64,000 nt of DNA from Sycon ciliatum (Eukaryota > Porifera > Calcarea > Leucosolenida > Sycettidae): positions 8,013,985 to 8,077,984 of the forward strand of contig NC_088649.1 of assembly GCF_964019385.1 (NCBI RefSeq), given 5' to 3'. The position numbers and the translations under genes are program-made. This document shows positions 46,066-57,439 of this stretch, piece after piece; within the stretch, counting starts at the first letter, position 1; each line of letters begins with the position of its first letter. The notes beneath the pieces were generated by a model. The model was not told the DNA's origin and searched no databases. It saw only the letters and a program-made list of their open reading frames with translations.

Positions 46066-47187
46066 CAGTGCTACTCGCGTGCCAGTCAACACAAAGCGAC
46101 CGAGCCAACAGCTTTTGTCGAGCATTGACATGAAAACAAGGGACTTTTGCTGTTGGACTATGTTCGGGATTGCAGGAGGTAAGTGTGAAAGATGCATAAC
46201 TCTCCATGCTGTACGGGGGCGTATATTTAAACGGCTTGCTGCCATTGAAACACTCCTAGGACAGTTTGTGGTGGCTCCCAGCAGATCAAGCAGGAAATTC
46301 AGCTCATCTTACCTCTGCCATCACGGTCTGTTCCGAGTAGCGTTCCAGGCACGTTCGCGATCAATGGCCGCGTGTCGTGATCCACGAAGCGTCATCCTAC
46401 ATCACAGTGCAGGCGGTCTCACCTTGCATCTTGCAATCAAACTCAAAGACTGCGCTCAGGACTTCAGTCCCTTTTGCATCAACAGTCGCACAAAGAAATA
46501 TTGTTGGCGCAAGGAGAAGCTTGTCATTTGGAGTGACAAGTGATCACGGTTGCTTTTCATTGTCAGAGCCAACAATACACTTTGTTCCGCGGCCTTAGTA
46601 GTGTTGGAGTAGAAATTGCTGAGGAGACGTCGCGGAGGGGCGAGATTTCCTGCGCAGGTATGACTTTGGCCGTATTTCAGCATGGTCGAGTGGAAAAATT
46701 CCAAAAAGTTTATTTCAAGAAAACCCCAAAAGGAGGATGGGGGACATGTCCTCAGCCCTAGAAGAGGTGTTCTACTATCTGCCTGTGTATAGTTCTGGCC
46801 AATTGAGAACGTAGCTGGCTGTTTTGCCAGCGCTTTCAAGACGATCATTTGTGGAGTCAGGGGGTGATGGACCTCGTCTTCTGGGATCCTGTCGTGGTTA
46901 AGCGGTACTGCTCCAGGAACTCTAAGGTGAGGCAACGGTGGCTTAATGGAGTTTTGTTCATAGCTTGTTCGTATACGCTGTGGCGTGACTCGTTCCGGGA
47001 CCCTTAAATAACGTGATATTTCGGCCATTTTTAAGTTGTACGCAAATTTCAAGGTTCCATTCAGAAACAATTTCAAGGACTTTACACAATCGATCCACAC
47101 CTCAAAGGGAACCTACCTGCAAATTTCGAGCGAAATCGGAGAGATCCACTTGGACACATACTTTGGTATTCTCAGACATGCTCTCTT
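46066..47187 (-). repeat. 1.1 kb dispersed repeat, copy R1
   Basis: Matches 60701-61848 (inverted) over its whole length and 63218-64000 (same strand) over about 780 bp. The boundaries AAGAGAG(C/T)ATGTCTG and CCAGT...GCTACTCGCG/GCTGCTCGCG are shared by R1 and R2. There are no terminal repeats and no known domain. An ORF on the minus strand (46456-47100) has counterparts in the other copies. Confidence 0.85.
46456..47100 (-). CDS. Repeat-family ORF, unknown (R1)
   Basis: 214 codons from MWIDCVKSLKLF to a stop at 46456. The central 150 codons (VPGAVPL...IPEDEVHHPLTPQMIV, GQNYTQADSRTPLLGLRTCP, RLLSNFYSNTT) are open in all three copies, and the length differences between copies inside this part are multiples of three. 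No family is recognised. The upstream part is broken in R2 (two stops) and R3 (about 8 bp extra). It may be a remnant of a transposon protein or a chance frame. Confidence 0.35.
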   Translation of the reverse strand: MWIDCVKSLKLFLNGTLKFAYNLKMAEISRYLRVPERVTPQRIRTSYEQNSIKPPLPHLRVPGAVPLNHDRIPEDEVHHPLTPQMIVLKALAKQPATFSIGQNYTQADSRTPLLGLRTCPPSSFWGFLEINFLEFFHSTMLKYGQSHTCAGNLAPPRRLLSNFYSNTTKAAEQSVLLALTMKSNRDHLSLQMTSFSLRQQYFFVRLLMQKGLKS

Positions 47188-48489
47188 AATTGGGAGAAAG
47201 TAGCAATCAAGCTTGCGATTAGGAAATGTTAAACCTTCAATCGTCATCAAGTAAACCATCGTCATGATCAGCTGGTATGGCTACCATTTGCGGTTACTAC
47301 AAGTACAAACATTTGGCGTCTGGAGGGAGACCTGGCAAAGTCATGTACAAGTTTGTGAGTCCATAGGGACCATTAGCAAGCCGTGAAACGTCAACGGGAG
47401 CGAGTTCATCAGACCGCACGTGAAACACCACGTGATTTAGAATTAGCTTCTTGCGTTTACAACCCGTCTACGCTAGTCGGCTGCTTTCCAGTTTCAAACA
47501 GCTTTCTGATCATTTTTACTGGCAATGATTTTTGCGAACTTTTTCTTGAGAACAATTCTCAGCCTGACTGACTTTTACCCGAATGAAAGTGAAAGAAACC
47601 CCATGACAGTCACATCGCCGATGGATGGGTGCAGCAAAGGGTTGTGTTCACTATGTCCATGCCAAAACATTCTCCGAAAGACTTTACAATGGAGCTAGTC
47701 AGTTGAGAATATTTTAACGTTTCGGAGCAGGAGCCAAAAATGAGCGAGCAAGCTGAAGCTTGTCTTGAAAAGGCCCTATGTTTGGCACTGTGGTTACCCA
47801 GGATCCTGTTCTGTGTCATGGTGGTAAAAGTTATGCCAAAATCAATGATTCTGCTGGTTGTTTGGTACGTTTCGAGATCATAATTATTTATTCCAACAGG
47901 AATTGGTGAGACATTTTGGAAATTTCAGAAAAATCGCAAAGACAAAAGAGGCGCGATTTACGGTGGTATTCTCAGTATCATGGTTGAAATTACACGCACT
48001 TGTCTAAAACCCACTCGTTGCGGTCATGACGAGTAGACACCTCCGAAATCGTCAAACACGAGTATGTTTCGCGTGGTCGGGACGGGACTCTAACCCAGCT
48101 CCCCTTTCGCGTTGCCGTTTCACGGCTTGCTAATAGTTCCTCATATCTGGGCGTAGTGCACCACGTAAAAATAGCTGGACTCGTTTTTGGGAGTGGCGAT
48201 CACCCATACCTTGCTCCAGTGAGCCGAATGAGAATCGTTCAGTGTCAGACGTGTGTTGTTGGGACACGGACGGGTGTGGACCGCCAAGCCCTTGGATATG
48301 ATTGTATCGAAAATTGACTGAGTACGAGATCGATATAATTATTTAACAAAGGCCGATTAAAAACCGAGGCGAAGCGGAGGTCTTTCTCAATGTTTTAGCA
48401 GTCAAAGATAAGTTTTCAAATATAAGAAGTCAAATCTTAAAGCCTGCAGTCAATTTTGCTTAACCTTCTCGCCAGCAAACTATGGCTAT
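47188..48489. other. Unassigned, possible SINE remnants
   Basis: No gene. A segment ATTAGCAAGCCGTGAAACG occurs on the plus strand at about 47372 and the minus strand at about 48130. The latter is followed by a B-box-like GGTTAGAGTCC, so both may be decayed tRNA-derived repeats. Confidence 0.3.
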
Positions 48490-48830
48490 GCACAGGAATA
48501 TCTAGCAGACAATCTTATCTTCACGCACGCTCCAACAATGCTCTAATGTATCATACAGCAATGGGCTTATTCATACTACTAGCCGTGGAGGTTTATCTAG
48601 CAAGAATGTTTTAATATAACAGAGCCTAGGAATGGACTTGCACCACAGCATAGTATGGCCAACAATGTGACCATAATGTCTTTAGTGGAATAGAAGGTGG
48701 ACAACGCCAAGCGTATGACAAGCTTCCAATACACATACAGGACTGTGTCGGTAAATGCATGTAGGAAGGAGGATACCTGATGTCGCCTGTTCAAGCAGCA
48801 TTGCTGAGTCAGCGGGTATTGTGCAGGTAG
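48490..48830. repeat. Segmental duplicate of 33410-33750
   Basis: See the partner copy; here it is followed by sequence (48900-49140) also related to 52970-53200, which keeps a segment reading GEARWPFTTLP / GEDRWPFATLP in the same frame. Confidence 0.8.
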
Positions 48831-49511
48831 GAAGCAGGCTACCTGCTATATAGTACTATCAGTGTTCCAGCGTTTCCAGCACGACAAACACCTAGCGAAC
48901 TTCCAGCAGCAGTGTGAGTCATTGTGGCTCATGGAGGTGCAGAAAAAAGGCGAGGCCCGTTGGCCGTTCACAACGTTGCCTACAACCCGTGAAAATGGTG
49001 AGTCTGCATTGAAGACAAACGTGTGAAGAAGTGGTTGATGCTCTGCGGCGAAGCTCCTGGAGTCGGGTTTCACACCCAAGATAGGAGTCAGTTAGTTCGC
49101 ACGTAGGGTGCGACACGCAAGTCCGAGCGCAATGTGTGAATGTAGTGGGTTTGATTGCTTATACCGCCTTAGGCCTTTACCTCCACATCTGTACAAAGAA
49201 CAGTCCAAGAGTGTTAAGGGAAAGTGGTGGCCTAGGTAATGGATTACCAAACAAGAATCATTTTGTTCGGAGTAGGCATGGGGTACCCTGTGTCAGGATT
49301 TCGCGAAAATAGTCACGCCTTACTCAGTCTATGGTTATGTAATGATGGGTCACTGCATCTGTAAGGTCACTAAAGGCTGATGCAGAAGGATATTTTATTC
49401 CTGTAACAGTTCATTTAGTGATACCGTGAAATCAAGTGGACGATTAGGGTAATAAAATCTCGACGCTCTATGGCGTGAAATTTTAGCTTTGAAATGTAAG
49501 AGATTATTATT

Positions 49512-49804
49512 ATTAGTGCAATTAGGAGTATAATCGATGCAGACATGGCCAGACAACAACGAGTTCATGGAATTTTTAAGGATTTTTATGTTATTCAAAA
49601 TCTCTTCCTTTGTTGTTCACACTTTTAATTAATTATGCTGTTATAATGTTCTATTGTTGTACACAGTACCCTCAGTTCCGATACTATTCACTGATGAGCG
49701 GAACACGAAAATCGATTTTGAATAACATAAAAATCCTTAAAAATTCCATGAACTCGTTGTTGTCTGGCCATGTCTGCATCGATTATACTCCTAATTGCAC
49801 TAAT
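49512..49804. mobile_element. Foldback insertion with 91 bp perfect inverted repeats
   Basis: Arms 49512-49602 and 49714-49804 are identical as reverse complements by my reading, with a 111 nt spacer. It sits in a stretch (about 49500-49968) absent from the matching region upstream of ZF-B, so it is an insertion in the ZF-D upstream region. AT-rich trinucleotides flank it. Confidence 0.85.
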
Positions 49805-50151
49805 AAAATTGCTTTCTCCACGCCGACTCATTATTATTATTACAAGTATTATTATTATTTTAGAGGTTTGCGTAATAGAGATAAAATATGTTGTGTAGCA
49901 AAAGTATTACCTCGTTCCGCGTGTGCAATTCTGATTGCCGAGAAGTTTATCATTACCAAGTGTGAAAGAAGGTCGCATAATTTGTCACGTGGGCTTTTAC
50001 TGACTTACCATTGAAATACCATGCGTCACCATCATGATGATTTCTGTTCCCTAAAGTGCTCAATCTGTCTTTTACTCTAGCTTTGTTGGTATTCTCGTTC
50101 CGCTAGTAACGTATAGTTCATCCCTTACTGTACTGCAGTTTTGGGTGAGAA

Positions 50152-51319
50152 ATGGAAGATGGGGAGGAGTCGATGTCGGGCTGCAGTGTGGACTCTAATG
50201 AGCTGCCACCAATGCCACCATTAATCAGGATAAAAAGGAATTTATTCCTTAGTGGGAATTCGTCCAAATATGGCACACCTTCTGCTCAGACAACTTCTGA
50301 GTCACCTATCACAGGCGGTCGTCAAAGTATGCAGAATGCGGCAGCAGACGCATTGCCCCACTTAGATCCAGAGGACACGCTATCTTTCCACAAAGACGAT
50401 AGTTCCGGGGCACCGACTGTACGGCCTTTGACAAGATCAACGAAGAAAGAAAGTAGTTCAGCAAGTTATTTAGCTCATTATGGATGTGGTGTATCATCTA
50501 CAAGTAGACGTGGACAAGTCTGGCACGATAAAAGGAAGGACGCTCTGCCGGGAAAATCTTTAGAATTGAGATACGGGTAGTAGTAATGCCGACCCGGAAC
50601 AGCCTGGACAACCAGTGCTGAAATCGACAGCGAATACGTCTTTCTCCAGTTATCCGTTTCATCAAAGTAGAATTTCTGAAACGAGAAAAAAGGAGACATC
50701 GGAAGAAAGCGATGCAATCGACATACAACGAGTTCGCGGAAATGTTATCAGACATCAGCCCATTGGGTCACAGTGTACCGCTACGGTTCTAGATCAAGTA
50801 AAACGTTCTATGAGTAAAAACCTTCACAGGTGTCAGGAGTGTTCCAGACAGTTCAAGAGAGCAAATGATCTTCGTCGCCATGAACGTGTTCATACTGGAG
50901 AGCGACCATTCAAGTGTGATGTATGCAGCAAACGCTTCTCTCTGTCTGGTAATTTACTAGTTCACAAACGTGTTCACACTGGAGAGCGACCATTCAAGTG
51001 TGATGTATGCAGCAAACGCTTCTCTCTGTCTGGTAATTTACTAGTTCACAAACGTGTTCACACCGGAGAGAAGCCTTTCGCGTGCAAGGTTTGTGAAGCA
51101 TCGTTCGCGAAATCATCAAATTTACGTGATCAGGAACGTATTCACGCAGCAGAGAGGCCTTACAAGTGCGATACATGTGGAGCATCGTTCAAGCTACTGT
51201 CATGTCTTCGTCGTCATGAACGGATTCATACGAGGGAGAGGTCTCACCAGTGCAAGGTATGTGGTGCGTTGTTCCGGCGACAATCAACTCTACGTGCTCA
51301 TGAACGCGGCACGCATTGA
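50152..51319 (+). pseudogene. ZF-D, frameshifted C2H2 zinc-finger gene
   Basis: Close relative of ZF-B. The N-terminal frame MEDGEESMSGCSVDSNELPP runs to a stop at 50578-50580. The rest (50600-51319) continues in another frame with KRSMSKNLHRCQEC and six fingers. Compared with ZF-B, about 20 bases are missing near 50572, giving the shift. No mini-intron that restores frame was found. Fingers 2 and 3 are identical because of an exact 84 bp duplication, and finger 4 has its first zinc His replaced by Gln (LRDQERIH). The fingers could only be made from an internal start. Confidence 0.8.
50901..51068 (+). repeat. Exact 84 bp duplication of one zinc-finger module
   Basis: Two consecutive units coding FKCDVCSKRFSLSGNLLVHK plus linker are the same at nucleotide level apart from a base or two at the ends. 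84 bp is one finger plus linker. Confidence 0.85.
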
Positions 51320-52434
51320 ATTGTCCCTTGAGGAGCAAAGCATGTAGATCGTATTTCTACAGAACAAGACATCGACAATAAGCAGAACGTAAACCTACTA
51401 GATACAGCCATTGTGTGGAATATTTATCTGGGTGTCCTCTTTCCCACACTCATAAAGAAGACAACCTTCATACATGCAATATGAGCAAAATTCAGTCTCG
51501 TATTCAAAGTTACTGCATGAACATGCACTTCACATACAGGCGTGAAATCCAGTAGATCAGCAGTGAGGTGGTTACCTTACCTGCAGAAATGTTTAACCGA
51601 CACGAACACATCCATAAGAATGATGATGATTGTTGTCTATTTTACTGAGTTGGTGTTAGCCATGAATTTAAAAGTCAGGTCTCTGCCTATAGCCGCAGGT
51701 CATTTTATAACCAGTCTGGTTGCTTATAGAGCTAGTAAATTATATTTGCCGTTTTGTTTGTTTTTGTTTTGCGTCTCAATACTGTCAACAACATTGAACA
51801 AATCAGCAAGGACTGCAACGGTAGCCCAAGAGACCACAACAATTTCTCTTGTTCTGGGCAGCTAGTGCACTAGAGTTTCACTTGTGAATCGATATCTTGA
51901 CGTACAAGTAGAAAATGAAGAAAATTGCAGTCAAAGATTTCAGGCATTCATTGCAGTTATAAAATCAAGTATCGAAAAACGTTGCTTTTGGTGCACAGCC
52001 ACTGCCCTTGGGCACCTCAAAAATGCATGATTCAACCGCTCATGCAACAGAAGTACGAAGTCGGTCGAGAGTTGGATGACTTAGCATTACTAGGAAATTC
52101 GGATTGCCGTGTGAACATAGTTGGTTTGGAGGCTCTGTGTTGTTGTGGGCAGCAGTGAACCCTCGTTCTTGTACCTTATTTCAATCCATTTTGAGGCGAT
52201 CTTTATTTTGCCCAATGTCCAAGGAACCTGGATGTAACTGTCATAGTGGGCGACCAAGGTCCTCTCTGGGATTGAAAGAGCCAGCTATGAGCAAAATGGG
52301 AAATTTGACCGTGTCGGGTGGTATGTGGTCTTAACATTAGCTTTGTCCAGGTCAATGAGGGTTGGATGGTTGTTTGTTTGTTGATGAACGCACATGCAAG
52401 CGCAATCCTTTGACTCTGAAGTGACCTGTTTCAT
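51320..52434 (+). other. ZF-D 3' flank
   Basis: Matches the ZF-B 3' flank with extra inserted sequence at about 51730-52060; no gene recognised. Confidence 0.4.
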
Positions 52435-52612
52435 ATCTCACCAATGTGGAATCAGGAACACTCTATATTTTAATATACAAAGGCACACAATGAAAACCTT
52501 GGCAAATTTATTCCGTTGTGACTCAGAGTTTCATGGCTGAACCAATCATCAGACCAACCATCAGACAACGATATTTTAATATAGAATGTTCATGACTCCA
52601 CACTGGTGAGAT
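52435..52612. mobile_element. MITE with 42 bp inverted repeats containing a hammerhead
   Basis: Arms 52435-52476 and 52571-52612 (ATCTCACCA(A/G)TGTGGA ... TCCACACTGGTGAGAT) enclose 94 bp that include the hammerhead motif at 52513-52570. Non-coding; no clear target duplication. Confidence 0.7.
52513..52570 (-). ncRNA. Hammerhead motif with internal duplication
   Basis: Minus strand: stem I 5' strand CGTTGT, then CTGATGGTTGGT directly followed by CTGATGATTGGT, stem II closing with AGCCAT, GAAA, CTC-T-GAG, cleavage TC, then ACAACG complementary to CGTTGT. The duplicated 12 nt places an extra core copy between stem I and the functional core. Stem I, stem III and GAAA match the 44 kb hammerheads. 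Confidence 0.55.
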
Positions 52613-53480
52613 AAAATCATTCATTCTATAACTTTAGTCTTGCGCAAATGAACATTACGAGAGCAATACAAATATTAGAAGGTGGTTTAATAATAATTTC
52701 TGTCAGATACATGTAGTGGAGCTGCCCGACAATCGCACCCAGTGTTCCGATATTTGGACATGTGACGTTCTAGAAAGTAAATCAAAACTTTCACTCGGCG
52801 AACTGGCGATAGGACCGCTCCCTGCTCGATACACAGGGTTTCGGGGATTTCATATCTCATCTGTAGAACAGTAGTAGGCTCATGGAATTGTGCTCGGACT
52901 GCATTGTTCAGTGCTCAAGGAGCCTAAACATCACTTAAGATGACAATTCCATCGACAATAGTTTTTTAGCACAATAACCAACTCGAGGAGCTGAAAAGAG
53001 GCGAAGACCGTTGGCCATTCGCAACATTGCCCTCAAACGTTCTAACCCTCGAGTCTGCGCTATCGCACAACAGTGTGAAGTAAAGGTTGAAGAATGGGTT
53101 GTTGCACCTCAGCGATACTAGGGAAATCGTGTTTTTCTCCCTAGTCGGGGGGGGGGGGACCTAACAAATGTATCTGTTGAATGGAACGAGTCTGATTGTT
53201 TATGCGGCCGGAGGGTGGAACCTTCATACTTGGGCTAGACAACCATACGGTACGGAAGGCAAGCGGAAACTTAGGGAATGCATAATCAGACTTAAATCAA
53301 TTAGCGCTGAGTACAGTGTCTTTGCACACCCCTCAAAGAATTCCATCGAATATGGTTACCACATGGAAGCAGTTCGCGAGACAATTCAACCCTTACTGAC
53401 ACAAGGCTTAATGGGTGGTTGCTGGATCCGTAGAGTTGACAACAAATTGTGAAAAACAGGTGTAGGTTCCGGATGCACTT
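52613..53480. other. Unassigned ZF upstream sequence
   Basis: Mostly non-coding. The part 52970-53200 resembles 48900-49160. A 94-codon frame at 53168-53452 has no recognisable motif. Confidence 0.35.
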
Positions 53481-53766
53481 TGTTTAGCCATTTCATGTAT
53501 GTCAAATCCTGTGAAATTTAGGGTAATAAAAGTCTGTCCATCTACGTTCTCAAACATAAGATTCTGAAGGGTGCGAGAGTGGGGTATAAATTTTCACATT
53601 GTGTTTCCAGTGATTTACCAAAGCTATTAGAATACCAAAATGAATCCTAGTCCCCAATTTGCTGAATCTTCCATTAGTTTCATTATTCCATATAATGTGC
53701 TGGTGTTCTCCTCCCGTTAGTTACGTTTAAGGGATTCCTTTTCAGGACTGCAGTTTACGTTCAGAG

Positions 53767-54096
53767 ATGGAAGACTATGAGGAGTCGATGTCTGACGGCG
53801 ATGTGGATTCTATTGAGCTGCCACCAATGCCATCATTAATCAGCATAAAAAAGAACAAATACCTTCGTGGGACGTCGTGCGAAAATGAGACACACTCTGC
53901 TACTCCGCTTTCTAAGACACATGTTTCCGGTGTTGATCGGCATACCTATTTAGCCCTGAACGCTGGACAGCCGGAAGAAGCCCACTTGCCGACTCGACGA
54001 TCCTATCATCAAATACCTAAGTCGGTGCAGGCTACGAGCATGATTCAGGGACAGTACCCTACACCCAAACAGGCAAGTCAAACTGTATTATACTGA
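53767..54096 (+). pseudogene. ZF-E, N-terminal remnant of ZF-B/ZF-D type
   Basis: MEDYEESMSDGDVDSIELPP then MPSLISIKKNK is clearly homologous to the start of ZF-B and ZF-D and follows the same CTGCAG-ATG spacing. After about 65 residues similarity fades and a stop comes at 54094-54096 with no fingers downstream. It could still make a 109-residue protein without DNA-binding fingers. Confidence 0.7.
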
Positions 54097-55640
54097 CTAT
54101 AGAAAAATGTAAGAATTGTCAACAGGAAATTATGGGCACATAACCTTGCTGTTGAGATCGCGTTTGGGACGCGCTCACACTGCGACAACAGGCCCGTGTC
54201 CATGGAACGTCATACACTCAATTACCGTCCAACGATCAAGTCCGATCTCGAGTTGTGAAGTTAGGGCACTCACATCCTCATATCGTATGTTCACGTCTGA
54301 GTTTGTGGACGAGAGTAAAGAATTTTTCACAAATTGCCTCAAAAATACCGCTCCAATTCTCTTGCCAGGGCAAAACCACCTGTCTCGTAGCACTCTAGCT
54401 GGTACAAATTTCAATACTGTATTCAGGTTGCTTCAATATGCGATCAGACTACGGCCAAATGTGACCCCGTTTCTACGACTCAGAGGGATTTTGATCAATG
54501 ATTGTGCATTGAATGTTGAAACACGACTGCATCACCATGGAAATTCAAGTTCAGACGTGATTTTTGGCCGTAGTCTGAATCGTCCAGAGCGAGAGAAGCT
54601 CTGCAATTATGAGCACTCAGTGACGGTTAAGGTTTTTTTGACGAGGGCTATTTTGTCATCGTCTCCGCAATATATCATGTCGTAGTTCAATATGAATGAC
54701 ACTTAGAGGACTGAGACAAATTTCTGAGCAGTATTTGGCAATTGAGTAACAGCCTTAGCAAAGTAAATGTGCCTGAGCGATAGATTTAGAGGGAATCTGG
54801 CTCCCCCGACGCTTCAGCTCGTGCTTTTCCCGCAGACATGACTTTACACTTGACCGACTCACGACTGCAACGAAGAGCATACGAATCCATTAAACCTTGC
54901 TAAAAGCAAATCTGCAAGACATCATCACCCCAAGCTCAGTGCACAGGGTTTCGTGGAATTCCCCCGTTATCAATTGGGCTTGAGTAGACCGAGGAAGAGT
55001 GTGCCTGGAGAGCACTACGTATGTATTGCCCTACAAGTCGAACCATCACCAGGGATACTAAACAAAGAGGTCCCACTTCCAGTATGACATATCCCTCATG
55101 ATCACCAGATAGCGAACTTGAGTATAATTATACGGCCTCATGTACAGTTTTTTTTGCATTTTCATGAGTATAATTTTCTTATTACACTAGTTGGCTTGGG
55201 TCTTATCACATTTCTGTTCCCACACAAAATCCGAGGGTGACAATGGCAAGAGAATACACTTCCCCATGCACTTCCAGATAGCCTATACCAACCTTTCGCC
55301 CACGTCTAAGTTCTTCTGGTTTTCTAGTTCGTTCGAATACTTCATTCCCAGCTGAATCTACTCAGGAATGGAGGTAAAACAAAACGCTTGTTTTTATAGG
55401 TAAAACTGAACAAAACGTTTGATTTTATGGTTTACATTTTCAAATTGGAAAACACAGTACAATAAAGTATGAAACGCTTTGAAAAGGTGATCTTTTGCCT
55501 TTTGGAGATTCAAAGTGCCTAAATAATGCTTCAAGAGGACACGATCGTTAGAACTGCAAATACACGCATGCACTCCCATATATGCACACGCACGCCCACA
55601 CATACACATGTGTAGTGCATACACAAACCCAGGAAACAGA
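54097..55640. other. No recognised gene
   Basis: A 189-codon frame at 54116-54685 (plus) has no known motif and is not repeated elsewhere in the window. A stretch near 54838-54880 resembles 33920-33960, part of the decayed ZF flanks. Confidence 0.35.
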
Positions 55641-56330
55641 TATGGACAAACGAGAGAGCTTGGAAGCTCAGGGCCCTACGCTATGCTTTTATGCTTTTTT
55701 CCCTAGCTCATCGTACATGTTTTAAGAACTGATGGAAATGTCTTTTTCCGTTGATTGGCCACATCACTGTATTGCAAAAACGTTTCCACATTTCACGTCA
55801 AATTTGAAATCGATCGGTATTTTTGCTCCCACATGCATCCATTGCTCAATCATGCATCATTTGCCCATAATTATGACAAACTTTGGCCTGCGATTTACTT
55901 TGGCCGGTTGGTACCAAGCGGCGAAATCAGCGAAATTAAATCGCCAGCGAAAATGAGTTGATTTTAATACAGTAATCGGATTTTCTGGCCTTTTTGTAGT
56001 AACACATGTACATTGACCTGTTGAGCCAATGACGACGCCGAATGCATGGTTGCCTGTGGAGCACATTACATAACTTTACAGTCTCCTTAAATACGTATCC
56101 TGTCCGACTGCAAAAGAGGCTGCAGATTTAGTTTTTCTGCGCGTCGACGGGATGATTGCGACGCGAAAGTTCAGCTCGCGTTATTTGGCTCGCACGTCGA
56201 AAAATCAACGCCAGTGACCTGCTGCTCACGTCGAAAGTTGGACATTACATAACTTTACAGTCTCCTTAAATACGTATCCTGTCCGATGCCAAAGGAGGCT
56301 GCAGATTTAGTTTTTCTGCGCGTCGACGGG

Positions 56331-56610
56331 ATGTCTGTCCTGACGTTTACTGGGACCGGCGCTGACTCTGCCGATCACGGGCGTTCTGGACTCGACAGGA
56401 TGTCTGTCCTGACGTTTCCTGGGACCGGCTTAGACTCTGCCGATCACGGGCGTTCTGGACTCAACGAGATGTCTGTCCTGATGTTGCCTGGGACCGGCGG
56501 ACTCTGCCGATCACGGGCGTTCTGGAGTCGACGGGATCTCTCTTCCGACGTTTCCTGTGACCTGCGCTGAATCGCTCGTTCACGCTTATTTTGGAGACGA
56601 CGGGATCTCT
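56331..56610 (-). pseudogene. STPR-like 23-residue repeats, copy 1
   Basis: Four 69 bp units (one is 67 bp, causing a frameshift). The minus-strand frame reads EERSRRLQNKRERAIQRR, then SQETSEERSRRLQNARDRQS. The 23-residue period with RLQNxRxR and Q-E-T-x-E-x-R is the pattern of the score-and-three amino-acid repeat (STPR), an Arg-rich DNA-binding repeat known from FMBP-1 and from some transposon-encoded proteins. Broken here. Confidence 0.6.
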
Positions 56611-57097
56611 CTTCCAAAGTATGTTTATGCTGACGCATCCTATCACCTATTCGGCGTCTATTCTAATTTAATTTCCTCCTCGTCTCCCTATTTCTTTCCA
56701 AATCTCCCTCTACATCAGGGAGTCGTATACATAATACGACTAATATTGGTACGGTACGGGACAGATACAGGAGCCCGCAAATATTGTGGACAGCTGTAAT
56801 GTACAATCCTGTAGAGCCTTTGTAGTCACAGATACGGGACAGATACGGGACAGATACGGGATAGTTCCAGCCGTGACACAAACAAACAAACAAACACCAA
56901 ACGAGAGAGCTTTGAAGCTCAGGGCCCTACGCTATGCTCTTATCATGAAGAGTTTCTTTGCCTAGCTCATCGTACATGTTATTAGAACTGATGGAAATGT
57001 TTTTTTTTCCGTTGATTGGCCACATTTAGTGCGGATTGTTATTTTTCTCTAATTTCATCCACTTTTGGTTTGCTCCTTCTTTTCATTTTATCTCCTT

Positions 57098-57439
57098 TTA
57101 CTGTAAATCAACAAATTTTGGCTGATGAGAAACTTTGGCCGATCTCGAAACGAAACTTTTCACCGTCATTAAACTTTGGCCGATTGGAGTTTTGAAAAAG
57201 AAAAGGAGCAAACCAAAAGCGGACGAAATTAGAGAAAAATAACTATTTTGGAGTCGACGGGATGTCAGTCCTGACGTTTCCTGGGACCGGCGCTGACTCT
57301 GCCGATCACGGGCGTTCTGGAGTCGACGGGATCTCTCTTCCGACGTTTCCTGTGACCGGCGCTGAATCGCCCGTTCACGCTTATTTTGGAGACGACGGGA
57401 TCTCTCGCTCCCTATTTCTTTCCAAATCTCCCTATACAT
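57098..57439 (-). pseudogene. STPR-like repeats, copy 2
   Basis: 113 open codons: SERSRRLQNKRERAIQRR, SQETSEERSRRLQNARDRQS, QRRSQETSGLTSRRLQN, followed by unrelated hydrophobic residues. Two and a half 23-residue repeats. It is the better-kept copy and lies in the second duplicate. Too short to be a full STPR protein. Confidence 0.6.

Noticed and set aside
50572-50612. Mini-intron (GTAGTA...CAG) rescuing ZF-D
   Set aside because: Removing it, or the shorter alternative, does not restore the finger frame.
54116-54685. 189-codon ORF as a gene
   Set aside because: No motif, no paralog, no splice or flank evidence; chance length is plausible.
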